From CAYFJO01 sp964343305 (lineage in GTDB: Bacteria > Planctomycetota > Planctomycetia > Pirellulales > Pirellulaceae), in assembly GCA_964343305.1 (NCBI GenBank), contig CAYFJO010000025.1:1-51638 (forward strand): DNA of 51,638 nucleotides, written 5' to 3'. The notes below the pieces were generated by a model. The model was not told the origin of the DNA. It was given only the letters and a program-made list of their open reading frames with translations, and searched no databases. The position numbers and the translations under genes were made by a program. The number at the start of each line of letters is the position of its first letter. Position 1 is the stretch's first letter. Below are positions 39,301-46,439 of this stretch, piece after piece.

Positions 39301-40269
39301 CGCGCCACCTTTGTCGAGCGCTCCGCGCCGAACCGCCGGGCCAAGCGAGACTTTGGCCACTTCGCTGATTTTCACCGGTACGTTTTGCCGCGACTTGACG
39401 ACCGTGTTTTCCAGATCCTTGACGCCGCGCAGAAAGCCCAGGCCGCGGATGACATACTCGACGCGGTTGACTTCGATCGTGCGAGCGCCGACGTCGATGT
39501 TCGACTTGCGGACCGCGTTGTAAATGTCGGACAGTGTGATTTTGTACGCCCGCATGGCATCGGGATTTACATCGACTTGATACTCGCGGACAAATCCGCC
39601 GACCGAGGCTACTTCGCTGACACCCTCGGCCGATTGCAACGCGTAACGCACGTACCAGTCCTGGATACTCCGCAGTTCATCGAGATCCCAGCCGCCGGTC
39701 GGTTCGCCGGTCTTCGGATTGCGGCCTTCGAGCGTGTACCAATAGACCTGGCCCAAGGCCGTCGCGTCCGGTCCCAGCGCCGGCGTGACCCCGGCTGGCA
39801 AGTCCTGTTGGGCGACGTTCAATTGCTCAAGGATCCGCGACCTCGACCAGTAAAACTCGATGTCTTCCTCAAACACGACGTAGATGCTCGAAAAACCAAG
39901 ATACGAATAACTGCGAATCGTCTTGACGCCGGGCACGCCAAGCAACGACACGGTCAGCGGATAAGTCACCTGGTCTTCGACGTCCTGCGGCGAGCGGCCC
40001 ATCCATCGCGTGAACACAATCTGTTGGTTCTCGCCAATGTCGGGAATCGCGTCGACAGGCACGGGATCACGTTGGACGATCGGCACGTCGTAATCGAACG
40101 GCATCACAATCACGCCCATCGCCGCAACCGCCAACAGCAACAGGAATACGACCAACTTCTGCTCCAAACAAAACCGAATCACGAGTTCGACAAACGTCCG
40201 AATTGGTCCGTAATGGAGAAAATCCAAAACACCGCCGCCGATTCGCTTTTCGTAATCGTCGCGTGGCAT
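36346..40269 (-). CDS. CusA/CzcA-type heavy-metal efflux RND transporter
   Basis: This is a 1307-residue inner-membrane proton-driven pump of the HME-RND group, expected to export Cu/Ag or Co/Zn/Cd-type ions with its adaptor and outer-membrane partners. The first transmembrane helix (KLVVFLLLLAVAAMGVIV) is followed by the periplasmic DAIPDIGENQQIVFTRWMGR, typical of the family. Membrane repeats such as LTEEVMVTIIVVIVMVLNL and LLGIATDDGVVVASYLDESF, with paired acidic residues of the proton relay, are present. It is about 250 residues longer than E. coli CusA, with extra hydrophobic segments around 555-690. ATG 40269 has AAGGGG nine bases upstream, so I reject the longer frame to 40335. In the ancestor its ATG probably overlapped the adaptor stop (TAATG). 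Confidence 0.93.
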   Translation of the reverse strand: MPRDDYEKRIGGGVLDFLHYGPIRTFVELVIRFCLEQKLVVFLLLLAVAAMGVIVMPFDYDVPIVQRDPVPVDAIPDIGENQQIVFTRWMGRSPQDVEDQVTYPLTVSLLGVPGVKTIRSYSYLGFSSIYVVFEEDIEFYWSRSRILEQLNVAQQDLPAGVTPALGPDATALGQVYWYTLEGRNPKTGEPTGGWDLDELRSIQDWYVRYALQSAEGVSEVASVGGFVREYQVDVNPDAMRAYKITLSDIYNAVRKSNIDVGARTIEVNRVEYVIRGLGFLRGVKDLENTVVKSRQNVPVKISEVAKVSLGPAVRRGALDKGGAEAVGGVVVVRYGENPLSVIKNVQAKIDEIEPGLPTKTLADGTESQVKIIPFYDRTKLIHETLDTLTNALTEEVMVTIIVVIVMVLNLRSSLLISSLLPLAVGLSFIAMKIFGVDSNIMSLTGIAIAIGTMVDMGVILCENILKHLDEADESERKLDTVYRASAEVARPVLTAIMTTVISFLPVFTMIGAEGKLFKPLAYTKTFALLSSVIVALTLIPPLAHILFSTRIRKQTWRIIAGAVLDFVGIVMLLLFAVLGWPLFWASWIVILGGVYLCFKEFLPEQYAPWVPRAANAIAVIFVLFMLTSHWMPLGTDPGFLRNLGFITLSIAGLLLVFVLFMKVYEPVLRFFLRHKYAFFVLPTASVMLGLVAWLGFSTTFWIVPRTADAVGLGDTIRKSWPWVWADHQFPGLGKEFMPPLDEGSYLYMPTTMPHASIGEAIDVVRKQDMAISAIPEVESVVGKIGRVESPLDPAPISMVETIINYKPEYDTDDHGKPMRYKFDKSKDKFVRDDDGKLIEDGRGRPFRNWRPHIQTGNDIWKEIEKAALVPGSTSAPKLQPIAARIVMLQTGVRAPMAVRIRGQKLLDIEQYGLAIEKLLKSKEMQAVGVAEATVFADRIVGKPYLEIDIDRSEIARYGVSIRDVQDVIETAIGGQRVTTTVEGRERYSVRVRYQRELRDTIESLGRILVAGSDGAQVPLKQLSEIKFTRGPQVIKSENTRYVGYVIFDKQEGFAEVDVVEAARKHLYEKIDSGELTPPPGTERPTFIGNYENQVRSQKTLAVVLPLALFLIFIILYLHFSHSGSWVHATLTTFLVWMGVLIACSGGFILLWLYSTTWFADFWIFGVHMRELFQVHPLNLSVAVWVGFIALLGIATDDGVVVASYLDESFLRQRPATIEAIREATVQAGLRRIRPCLMTTATTILALIPVLTSTGRGSDVMVPMAIPSFGGMLIELMTLFAVPVTYCLIQEWRLRLGYGFDANTTPTP

Positions 40270-40285
40270 TATTGGTTCCCCTTGT
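40265..40285. repeat. Direct repeat, copy 1, at the RND pump start
   Basis: These 21 bases (starting GGCATTATTGGTTC, ending CCTTGT) recur at 41174-41194 in the same orientation with one mismatch (C at 40280, T at 41188). On the - strand this copy holds the ribosome site and ATG of the pump gene. The two copies bracket the + strand pair 40375-41167. Confidence 0.85.
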
Positions 40286-40374
40286 TGTGTTCCACTTCTC
40301 TTTCTGGTGCCGGCACGACATGATATGATGGACACCGTTGGTTGTTGTCATCCAGTTCTGAATTGAGGTGGTCT

Positions 40375-40731
40375 GTGAAAGTGACATTAACCGTGCCTGA
40401 CGATTTGGCTTCCGAGTTGCAATCACTCGACGAAGACGAAATGTCGCGACTGCTGCAATTGGGATTACGCCGGCAGAATGGGGCGAGCCCAGAAGAATTC
40501 GAAGGGCTGACCGACGTGTTGGAGACGCTCGCCGAACTGCCAAGCCCGGAAGAGGTACTGGCCTTACGGCCCTGCGAGACACTCCAGCATCGGGTCGAAG
40601 AGCTGCTGGAAAAGAATCGCACGACTTCGTTGTCGGCCGACGAAGAGCGTTGGTGGCAACGGTACGAATTCATTGAACATCTCGTGCGGATCGCCAAAGC
40701 GAAGGCGGCATTGAAGTTGAAAAAAGACTGA
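40375..40731 (+). CDS. Small acidic protein paired with the HNH endonuclease
   Basis: This 118-residue protein starts at GTG 40375, which has GAGG seven bases upstream; an ATG at 40342 is in frame but lies in the region shared with the pump promoter. The N-terminus VKVTLTVPDDLASELQSL and MSRLLQLGLRRQ look like the DNA-binding or antitoxin-like small proteins that precede HNH genes in several phyla. The rest is helical and acidic. The stop is four bases before the HNH start, so the two are one unit. The function is unproven; an antitoxin or accessory role is inference from position. Confidence 0.7.
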   Translation: MKVTLTVPDDLASELQSLDEDEMSRLLQLGLRRQNGASPEEFEGLTDVLETLAELPSPEEVLALRPCETLQHRVEELLEKNRTTSLSADEERWWQRYEFIEHLVRIAKAKAALKLKKD

Positions 40732-40735
40732 TGCC

Positions 40736-41167
40736 ATGAGCCAGACCTATGTCCCCGCACCGTTGCGACGGCTGGTGAAGCAGCGAGCGGGCGACTGTTG
40801 TGAGTACTGCCTGGTTCCCCAAAGTGCCGTTTTTGTTGGCCACGAGGTGGACCACATCGTCGCGGAAAAACACCGTGGCGAGACCGCCGAAGAAAACCTG
40901 GCACTTTGTTGTGCGGTGTGCAACAAACATAAGGGAAGCGACCTGGCGTCGATCGATCCTGAGTTGGGCAAGATAGTGCCATTGTTTCATCCTCGTCGTG
41001 ATCGCTGGAATGAACACTTCCACTTGAGCATCGGTCGCATCGAACCGCTCACATCAACTGGTCGCGTGACTGTGCATCTGTTGCAACTAAACCACCCCGA
41101 TCGTGTCTGTGAGCGCACGTTGATGCACGACGCGGGGCAGATCCATGTTCCGGCGAAATCGGAGTGA
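40736..41167 (+). CDS. HNH endonuclease
   Basis: This is a 143-residue HNH nuclease. It has a zinc-binding pair Cys22-x2-Cys25, the core HEVDHIVAEKHRG (Asp39, His40 as the catalytic pair), Asn54 in EENLALCC, and the second zinc pair with Cys59 and Cys62 in CAVCNKHKG. The C-terminal 70 residues (NEHFHLSIGRIEPLTSTGR) are the usual tail of this short HNH group. It lies on the strand opposite to the efflux operon, between the adaptor and pump genes, and ends 11 bases before the adaptor stop. The flanking direct repeats suggest that it arrived as a cassette; a homing role is possible but unproven. Confidence 0.9.
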   Translation: MSQTYVPAPLRRLVKQRAGDCCEYCLVPQSAVFVGHEVDHIVAEKHRGETAEENLALCCAVCNKHKGSDLASIDPELGKIVPLFHPRRDRWNEHFHLSIGRIEPLTSTGRVTVHLLQLNHPDRVCERTLMHDAGQIHVPAKSE

Positions 41168-41173
41168 CTACCG

Positions 41174-41194
41174 GGCATTATTGGTTCTCCTTGT
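41174..41194. repeat. Direct repeat, copy 2, at the adaptor stop
   Basis: This is the partner of the repeat at 40265-40285, with 20 of 21 bases identical. On the - strand it reads through the last codons of the adaptor (AAG GAG AAC CAA TAA) and includes TAATG, so it keeps a vestigial start codon where the pump gene probably began before insertion. Confidence 0.85.
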
Positions 41195-44153
41195 CATTGC
41201 CGGTCGACTTACCAACGGCCGGTTCATAAGTCCGCTCGATTTTTCCGCAACTGGGCATCTTTGCGCCGAAATAGGGGTTGGCGATGTTTTTGTCCGACTG
41301 CAACCACGGCGCGCCTTTGTTATCGAACGCCATTGGACAAAACGCGCGATAGAGTGGCCCGTCGCTCGCGTGGCCGAAGTTGTCGACCACGCCTAGCATC
41401 GTCAGTGATAGCGGCTCGAATTGCTCGCGAAGCTTTTCGATCGACAGCTTGGTTAGGTCACCCTGGAGAGCGCTGTCGAGCTGTCCTTTGGCGGCGGCCC
41501 ATGAGCCGGCTGTTCGTTCTTCTAACTCCGTGGGGTCAATCGTGTTGATCGTTTCGTGCAGCTTGACAGCCGCGTCGATTGACTTTCTTAAATCGTCGTC
41601 GGCAAGTTGCGTTTGCAGTTTCAAATACCCGGTGTAGATTGACGACAGTTGTCCACGGAAGGATGCCGGGACTTTGAGCGGGATCTGCGGATGGAACGTC
41701 GCCACTGCGTCGCCGCATTCGAGCATTGTTGGACCAAAGTACGGATTGCGAGGTTTGCCAGCAACCTGCAACCACTTGGCACCTTGGCTGTCGAAGGCCA
41801 TTTGGCAATGGAACTGATAAAGCGGTCCATTGAGTGCATGCCCGAACTTCTCAACCATCGGTGTCATGGCATTGGACAAATGCTGGAAGTGAATTCGCGC
41901 CTTGGCAAGGTCCTGCGCGTCGAGCGTTTCGTGCGCGTTGAGCGCTAAGTTGCTGGAAATCTCATCCCACTGACTCTGGACTTTCGGGGCGAGTTGCGCG
42001 GAGTTGACCGCCTTGAGGGCTGCCAACATCTTGTTGAGTTCGTCGCGAGCTTTTGCCAGGTCGGGATCAATGTCTTTGCCTTCAAGTTTGTCACCCGCCA
42101 ACGCTTCACCCGCGACAAGATACGCTTGGTAAGTTGGGCTCAACTCAAGCCGAAACCTGACGGGCACTTCGAGCTGAGCCGTCTTCTTCGGCTGCTCCAT
42201 TCTGTGGCCGGCGTGCTCGTCGTGGCTGCTGGAAGACGGTTTGCCGTGATGCTCGTGCCCTGAACTAGTCGCACCGCCCGTAGGACTCATCATGCTCCGC
42301 TTGGCCGCGATTTGCAGGGCGCTATCGATCTTGAAATTGCCCTTGAAGACCACTTCGTCGTCTTCGTCCAAGCCGAATCGTACCACGTAGTAATCGCCGT
42401 AGTAGTCGCCCGACTCTTGACCCGCCGGCGGAGCAACGCGCGCGCCAAGCAGCACTTCGCGACCTTGAAAGGTCGGGTTGGAACTCACCGATTTGATTTC
42501 GTCGGCCAACGCCGCTTCGATCAGGCGACGGTTGGCGAGCTTGAGTTCGACGGCCGTGAAGTGCTTGACGCTCTTTTCATTGATGCCCGCGATTTCGTCG
42601 GCCAGGTCGAGTCCGTGCCAATCCTTTTCACGGTACAACTCGTCATTCTCCAGCAGGCGATTCAGGTCGTGGAGCAACATGTGCTTCGTCTTGGGACGCA
42701 GGATCTCTGTTTCCTGGTACTCGACCAAATCGTTTTTGACGTCGCTGCCGAGCAAGCGGTAGATTCGGTCGGCTGCGGCAGATTGCCCTTCCTTCGGTTG
42801 GGTCATCAGTCGCTCGATGAGATTTTCCCAATCGACAATTTGCCAAGACTCGAACCGCAGTGGATCGATGCTGACATAGACGACGGCTCGTGTGCCGGTC
42901 ATCAGCGGCGCGCTGGCTGGAATCACCAGCGGTGGCAAACCCTCTTGGACAAAACCCAACTCGCTTGCGGGCACCAGATCAATTTCGCAAATCGGGCATT
43001 TTCCGGGCTTGTCGCGAATGATTTCTGGATGATGCGGCGAAACCCACTTGCCAACGAGCGAGTCGTCGATGACTTTTCCGCCTTCGGCTATCTGGCTCTT
43101 GACTTGAGCGCTGACGAACATGCCCGGCTTCAGGCGATTGCCGGGGTTGGCGACATTGACACGGACTTTCACCGTGCGAGTATTCTCATCGAGCGCCGGA
43201 TAGATCTGTGCGACCCGGCCTTTGAAAATCTCGCCAGGATACGTGTCCGTGGTGAATTCAACTTGCTGACCGTATTTCACCCACGACACGTCCGACTCGT
43301 AGGCGTCCATGTGAATCCAGACCTGCGACAAGTCGGCGATCGTGTATATCGGTGCGCCCGTTTTGACATACATCCCCTCGTTCGCATTCTTGTGAATGAT
43401 CACGCCGGTGTTTTCGACGTAGATCGTCATGCGATCGCTCGGCTTGCCGAGCTTTTTGATATCTTCGATTTGCCGTGGCAAGACACCTTTGAGTCGCAGT
43501 CGCTTTTCCGCACTATTGAGGTTTTGTTTGGCAAACTCGTCGTTGGGATTGGCTTTGAAAGCCCGCCACATTTGTAACAGCCCGCGCTGGTCCTCGACCA
43601 AATCGGGGCTATAGATCTCGACGAGATGGTCGCCTTCGTTGACGGTAACACCGATGTTGTCGATAAACAATCGATCGAGACGACCGGGCACCCAAGCGGT
43701 GATGTAGGCGAGTTTCGTTTCGTCATAGTCCACCTTGCCTTGCAGGCGGATGTTGTGTGACATGCTTTTTCGCAGGACTGGCATCGTCTGGATTTCGGCG
43801 AGTGCGACCGCTTCGGGCGACATCGACAATTCACGCGGATGTCCACTGCCGGCCGCGCCTTCGTCAAGTGGAATCAGGTCCATGAAGCAGATTGGACATT
43901 TGCCTTTCGTCGGCAGCTTTACTTGCGGGTGCATCGAACACGTCCACCAGGCCGCCTTGCTCGCTTGGGCCGCTGCCATGGCGCGGTTGCCGCGTGCATA
44001 GCCTATCGAAAAGACAATAAACGTGAGAAGTAAAACGCCTAAGATTGCCGCCGAGTAGATGACCAAGGGGGTCTTCCACCACAAGGGGTTTTCGACATTC
44101 GTTACGTCGACGGGGTCTTGATCATCGTTGGGTGTTGGTTCTGATGTGGACAT
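41178..44153 (-). CDS. CusB-type efflux adaptor with two metal-binding ribbons and two DUF3347-like domains
   Basis: This periplasmic membrane-fusion protein has 991 residues, against about 400 for E. coli CusB. Order: transmembrane anchor 28-51; heavy-metal-binding ribbon at 69-96 (TCSMHPQV, GKCPICFMDLIPL); HlyD-type barrel and hairpin (KLAYITAWVPGRLDRLFIDN, YSPDLVEDQRGLL); second ribbon at about 371-398 (SPHHPEIIRDKPGKCPICEIDL); long helical region; then two related C-terminal domains (about 661-821 and 830-975), each ending in a copy of 'C-x-MAFD-x-x-GA-x-WLQ ... NPYFG-x-x-M-x-x-CG', as in DUF3347 proteins. ATG 44153 gives the expected N-terminus. The pump and TolC genes follow on the same strand, now separated from it by the HNH cassette. 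Confidence 0.9.
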   Translation of the reverse strand: MSTSEPTPNDDQDPVDVTNVENPLWWKTPLVIYSAAILGVLLLTFIVFSIGYARGNRAMAAAQASKAAWWTCSMHPQVKLPTKGKCPICFMDLIPLDEGAAGSGHPRELSMSPEAVALAEIQTMPVLRKSMSHNIRLQGKVDYDETKLAYITAWVPGRLDRLFIDNIGVTVNEGDHLVEIYSPDLVEDQRGLLQMWRAFKANPNDEFAKQNLNSAEKRLRLKGVLPRQIEDIKKLGKPSDRMTIYVENTGVIIHKNANEGMYVKTGAPIYTIADLSQVWIHMDAYESDVSWVKYGQQVEFTTDTYPGEIFKGRVAQIYPALDENTRTVKVRVNVANPGNRLKPGMFVSAQVKSQIAEGGKVIDDSLVGKWVSPHHPEIIRDKPGKCPICEIDLVPASELGFVQEGLPPLVIPASAPLMTGTRAVVYVSIDPLRFESWQIVDWENLIERLMTQPKEGQSAAADRIYRLLGSDVKNDLVEYQETEILRPKTKHMLLHDLNRLLENDELYREKDWHGLDLADEIAGINEKSVKHFTAVELKLANRRLIEAALADEIKSVSSNPTFQGREVLLGARVAPPAGQESGDYYGDYYVVRFGLDEDDEVVFKGNFKIDSALQIAAKRSMMSPTGGATSSGHEHHGKPSSSSHDEHAGHRMEQPKKTAQLEVPVRFRLELSPTYQAYLVAGEALAGDKLEGKDIDPDLAKARDELNKMLAALKAVNSAQLAPKVQSQWDEISSNLALNAHETLDAQDLAKARIHFQHLSNAMTPMVEKFGHALNGPLYQFHCQMAFDSQGAKWLQVAGKPRNPYFGPTMLECGDAVATFHPQIPLKVPASFRGQLSSIYTGYLKLQTQLADDDLRKSIDAAVKLHETINTIDPTELEERTAGSWAAAKGQLDSALQGDLTKLSIEKLREQFEPLSLTMLGVVDNFGHASDGPLYRAFCPMAFDNKGAPWLQSDKNIANPYFGAKMPSCGKIERTYEPAVGKSTGNDKENQ

Positions 44154-44182
44154 GGTTTGTCTCTCGCAAAGTTTCGCGTGGG

Positions 44183-44256
44183 CCGGATTGCTAATCCGGT
44201 TACTTTGATGGGCGCGACTCAAATCAGGAGGTAGACGGATTGGCAATCCGTCCTAC
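44183..44256. repeat. Two GGATT/AATCC hairpins
   Basis: CCGGATT-GCT-AATCCGG lies at 44183-44199, and ACGGATT-GGC-AATCCGT at about 44235-44251 sits within longer GTAG...CCTAC arms (44231-44256, one bulge). Both share the GGATTGnnAATCC core with different outer bases. They sit between the Cys-rich gene and the adaptor gene, inside the presumed transcript. Confidence 0.7.
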
Positions 44257-44323
44257 ATTCACATACCGCGCATGGCTGAGCGCAGCGGTGGCACACGGAA
44301 AGACAGACGACAGCGAGAGACGA

Positions 44324-44710
44324 TTAGAGCAACAGATGCCCTAGGAGGATGGGGATCGGTCGATCGGTCGAGCCCAAACAGCGAACAGGCTCAGGCATGG
44401 GAGTGTCGGTGCGCGGGCAAATCGCTTCGACGTTGGTGGTTGCATCCGCGAGCAAGCGAACGTGTGACACAATCCGAGTCGACGAGTCGATGATGATTGG
44501 TCGTTCAACCGGCGTGGCCAGTTCAGTCGGGCAATTCTTGCAACCACATGGAACGGGTTCGTCAGAAACCGGCTCCCGCGGAGGATGGCAACAGCTTGGA
44601 CTCGCCGACACTTCCGGCTCAGCCGCCACGCATCCACACCCGCAGGCTTGGAGCGGTAGACCGGCAACCAAAAGCCCGATCACCAACAAGATGGAAACAA
44701 ACTGTTGCAT
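44324..44710 (-). CDS. Small Cys-rich exported protein of the metal efflux operon
   Basis: This is a 128-residue protein with an N-terminal hydrophobic segment (FVSILLVIGLLVAGLPLQAC) whose LQAC could be a lipobox. Cys residues come in clusters: ACGCGC near 23-28, SCCHPP near 39-44 and PCGCKNCP near 54-61. This is a metal-chelating composition without a named family that I recognise. It is first in the - strand order before the adaptor, pump and TolC genes, so a periplasmic metal-capturing role is a reasonable inference. A strong hairpin lies upstream at 44820-44851. Confidence 0.7.
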   Translation of the reverse strand: MQQFVSILLVIGLLVAGLPLQACGCGCVAAEPEVSASPSCCHPPREPVSDEPVPCGCKNCPTELATPVERPIIIDSSTRIVSHVRLLADATTNVEAICPRTDTPMPEPVRCLGSTDRPIPILLGHLLL

Positions 44711-44819
44711 TGGTCACTCGCGCAGTGATAAAGTCTCTTCTTATTGTACTGTACGACTTCCGAAATGGACAGGTTCTCCGCAGAACGGTAGCGTCTTGAA
44801 TTTGTGTTGCTACGGACGA

Positions 44820-44851
44820 GACTTCCGAAGTTGTCTGAAACTTCGGAAGTC
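44820..44851. repeat. Perfect 13-base inverted repeat (GACTTCCGAAGTT / AACTTCGGAAGTC)
   Basis: Arms at 44820-44832 and 44839-44851 are exact complements with the six-base loop GTCTGA. A related half site, GACTTCCGAA, occurs at 44755-44764. It lies about 110 bases upstream of the Cys-rich gene (- strand) and about 100 bases before the small + strand gene, in a 237-base gap without other genes. There is no T tract on either side, so a terminator is not supported. It could be a dispersed repeat or an operator. Confidence 0.75.
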
Positions 44852-44947
44852 TGCAACTCAGAATCACATGCCCATAGCAACCCGGTTACCAACCGCCTAT
44901 GATTATCAAATTCCCCGCGACCAAACTCGAATTGACGGCAGAGATTC

Positions 44948-45127
44948 ATGAAGCAAAGCACCGTACGCAAGCTGGAAGAAAGACTTGAAGAAGCGATTGC
45001 CGATGTCGTGGCCCGTTTGGGACATCAGGAACTGCCGTTGAACCCCAGCCGACAGACCATGCACTTGATGGCAAAGGCAGCGGTCTCTGTGTTTGAAGCA
45101 GTCGTGGAAAACCAGCGGCCGCCATAG
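44948..45127 (+). CDS. 59-residue small protein, unknown function
   Basis: ATG 44948 to TAG 45125-45127 encodes a small helical protein: MKQSTVRKLEERLEEAIADV at the N-terminus, then LGHQELPLNPSRQTMHLMAK and AAVSVFEAVVEN. The alternation of charged and hydrophobic residues and the 'P-S-x-x-T-x-H-L-M-A-K-A-A-V' stretch look like real coding sequence and resemble small planctomycete proteins found near accessory genes. The overlapping frame from 44899 is short and less protein-like. The gap of 77 bases to the next gene means it may share a transcript with the esterase. Confidence 0.6.
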   Translation: MKQSTVRKLEERLEEAIADVVARLGHQELPLNPSRQTMHLMAKAAVSVFEAVVENQRPP

Positions 45128-45204
45128 ATCCGCCGAACTTGACAATGACGTTGCCTGGTGATTCGGAGTGCTCGAGCGCGTTCGAACTTTTTGGATGATT
45201 CAAA

Positions 45205-46374
45205 ATGAACTATGTACCACGATTTGCGTTGTTGTTGGCGACACTCGTGGCGTTACCGTGCTGGGCAAACGAAGAGGACTCGCAGGCCCAACAGCCACAC
45301 CAATTGAAAACACAGATTGATGCAAACATCAAATACCTGCTGTATTTGCCAGAGGATTATGAAAAAAAGGACTCATGGCCATTGTTGCTGTTTCTGCACG
45401 GTGCCGGGGAGCGTGGCGATAATCTTGAGTTAGTCAAGGTACACGGGCCACCCAAGTTGATTCACCAAGGAAAGCAATTCCCGTTCATCGTTGTTTCGCC
45501 GCAGTGTCCGAAGAACCAATGGTGGGACACATTGATTCTCGACGCGTTACTAAATGAGATGGCCGACAAGCACCGGGTGGACATGGACCGCGTTTACGTG
45601 ACGGGGCTGAGCATGGGTGGCTTTGGCACCTGGTCGATCGCAGCGCGCTTTCCACACCGATTTGCCGCGATCGCCCCAATCTGTGGTGGTGGAGAAACCT
45701 TCTGGACAAAACGCTTTCCTCATTTGCCGGTGTGGGCTTTTCACGGGGCAAAGGATGAAGCGGTGCCTCTGCGCAGATCTCAAGAATTGGTCGATTCGCT
45801 CAACAAACGTCGCGCCAACGTCAAATTCACCGTTTATCCGGAAGCGGCACATGATTCCTGGACCGAGACCTATGATAATCCTGAACTCTACACGTGGCTG
45901 CTCGCTCACAGCCGGTCGCCGCTGAAGGTATCCGTCAAGAGCGAGGAAGATCGAATTGACATCCGCTCGCACGACAAAACGACAGTTGTTTGGATCAAAA
46001 CCGGTACGGGAATTGGCAAGGCAACGCTTCACCGCAACGAAATGAAATGGCCGGAAAGACTCCTTATCCGGCTTCGATTGCGTGGGCTTGAATCGTTTGC
46101 TGTCTCCAACAACGAGGTGAAACTTGCGATGTCCGTGCTTAGTCACGGCGACAACATGCAGCTCGTTCACCTTTGGAAAGGCAATCAAGAAGGTCCGCGA
46201 TTGAGCCGGGAGAACGAGTTTTGGACAAAGATTGACGTTGTCGATGCAACGGGGAAAGGGCGAACCAGGATACCGTTGCGAGATGGTTTCTTTGAAGTTG
46301 CTTTGCCCAAAGCGCTGCTAAAAGACAATCCCGCTTCTCTCAAACTGAAGTGGATCGACTTCTATCGGCGATGA
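45205..46374 (+). CDS. Secreted alpha/beta-hydrolase (esterase/prolyl-oligopeptidase-like)
   Basis: This is a 389-residue exported hydrolase. A signal peptide (about 1-21, ending PCWANE) leads to LLLFLHGAGERGDN (oxyanion region) and GLSMGGFGTW with nucleophile Ser136. FHGAKDEAVP supplies the acidic residue and EAAHDSW the His. This is the pattern of planctomycete phospholipase/carboxylesterase or PHB-depolymerase-like proteins. The last 120 residues are an added beta-rich part (DRIDIRSHDKTTVVWIKTG) that is not part of the hydrolase fold. The substrate is unknown. It is not tied to the efflux operon by spacing or strand. Confidence 0.85.
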   Translation: MNYVPRFALLLATLVALPCWANEEDSQAQQPHQLKTQIDANIKYLLYLPEDYEKKDSWPLLLFLHGAGERGDNLELVKVHGPPKLIHQGKQFPFIVVSPQCPKNQWWDTLILDALLNEMADKHRVDMDRVYVTGLSMGGFGTWSIAARFPHRFAAIAPICGGGETFWTKRFPHLPVWAFHGAKDEAVPLRRSQELVDSLNKRRANVKFTVYPEAAHDSWTETYDNPELYTWLLAHSRSPLKVSVKSEEDRIDIRSHDKTTVVWIKTGTGIGKATLHRNEMKWPERLLIRLRLRGLESFAVSNNEVKLAMSVLSHGDNMQLVHLWKGNQEGPRLSRENEFWTKIDVVDATGKGRTRIPLRDGFFEVALPKALLKDNPASLKLKWIDFYRR

Positions 46375-46439
46375 GGGCCGCTGCACGAAAATCGGTTCTA
46401 GGCGTGCAACTGGGTGCGCAGCATGTTGAGTGGCGTACG

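Noticed and set aside
40269..40982. 237-residue - strand open frame through the HNH gene region
   Set aside because: It is antisense to the small protein and HNH pair. Only its last codons, shared with the direct repeat, resemble the adaptor tail.
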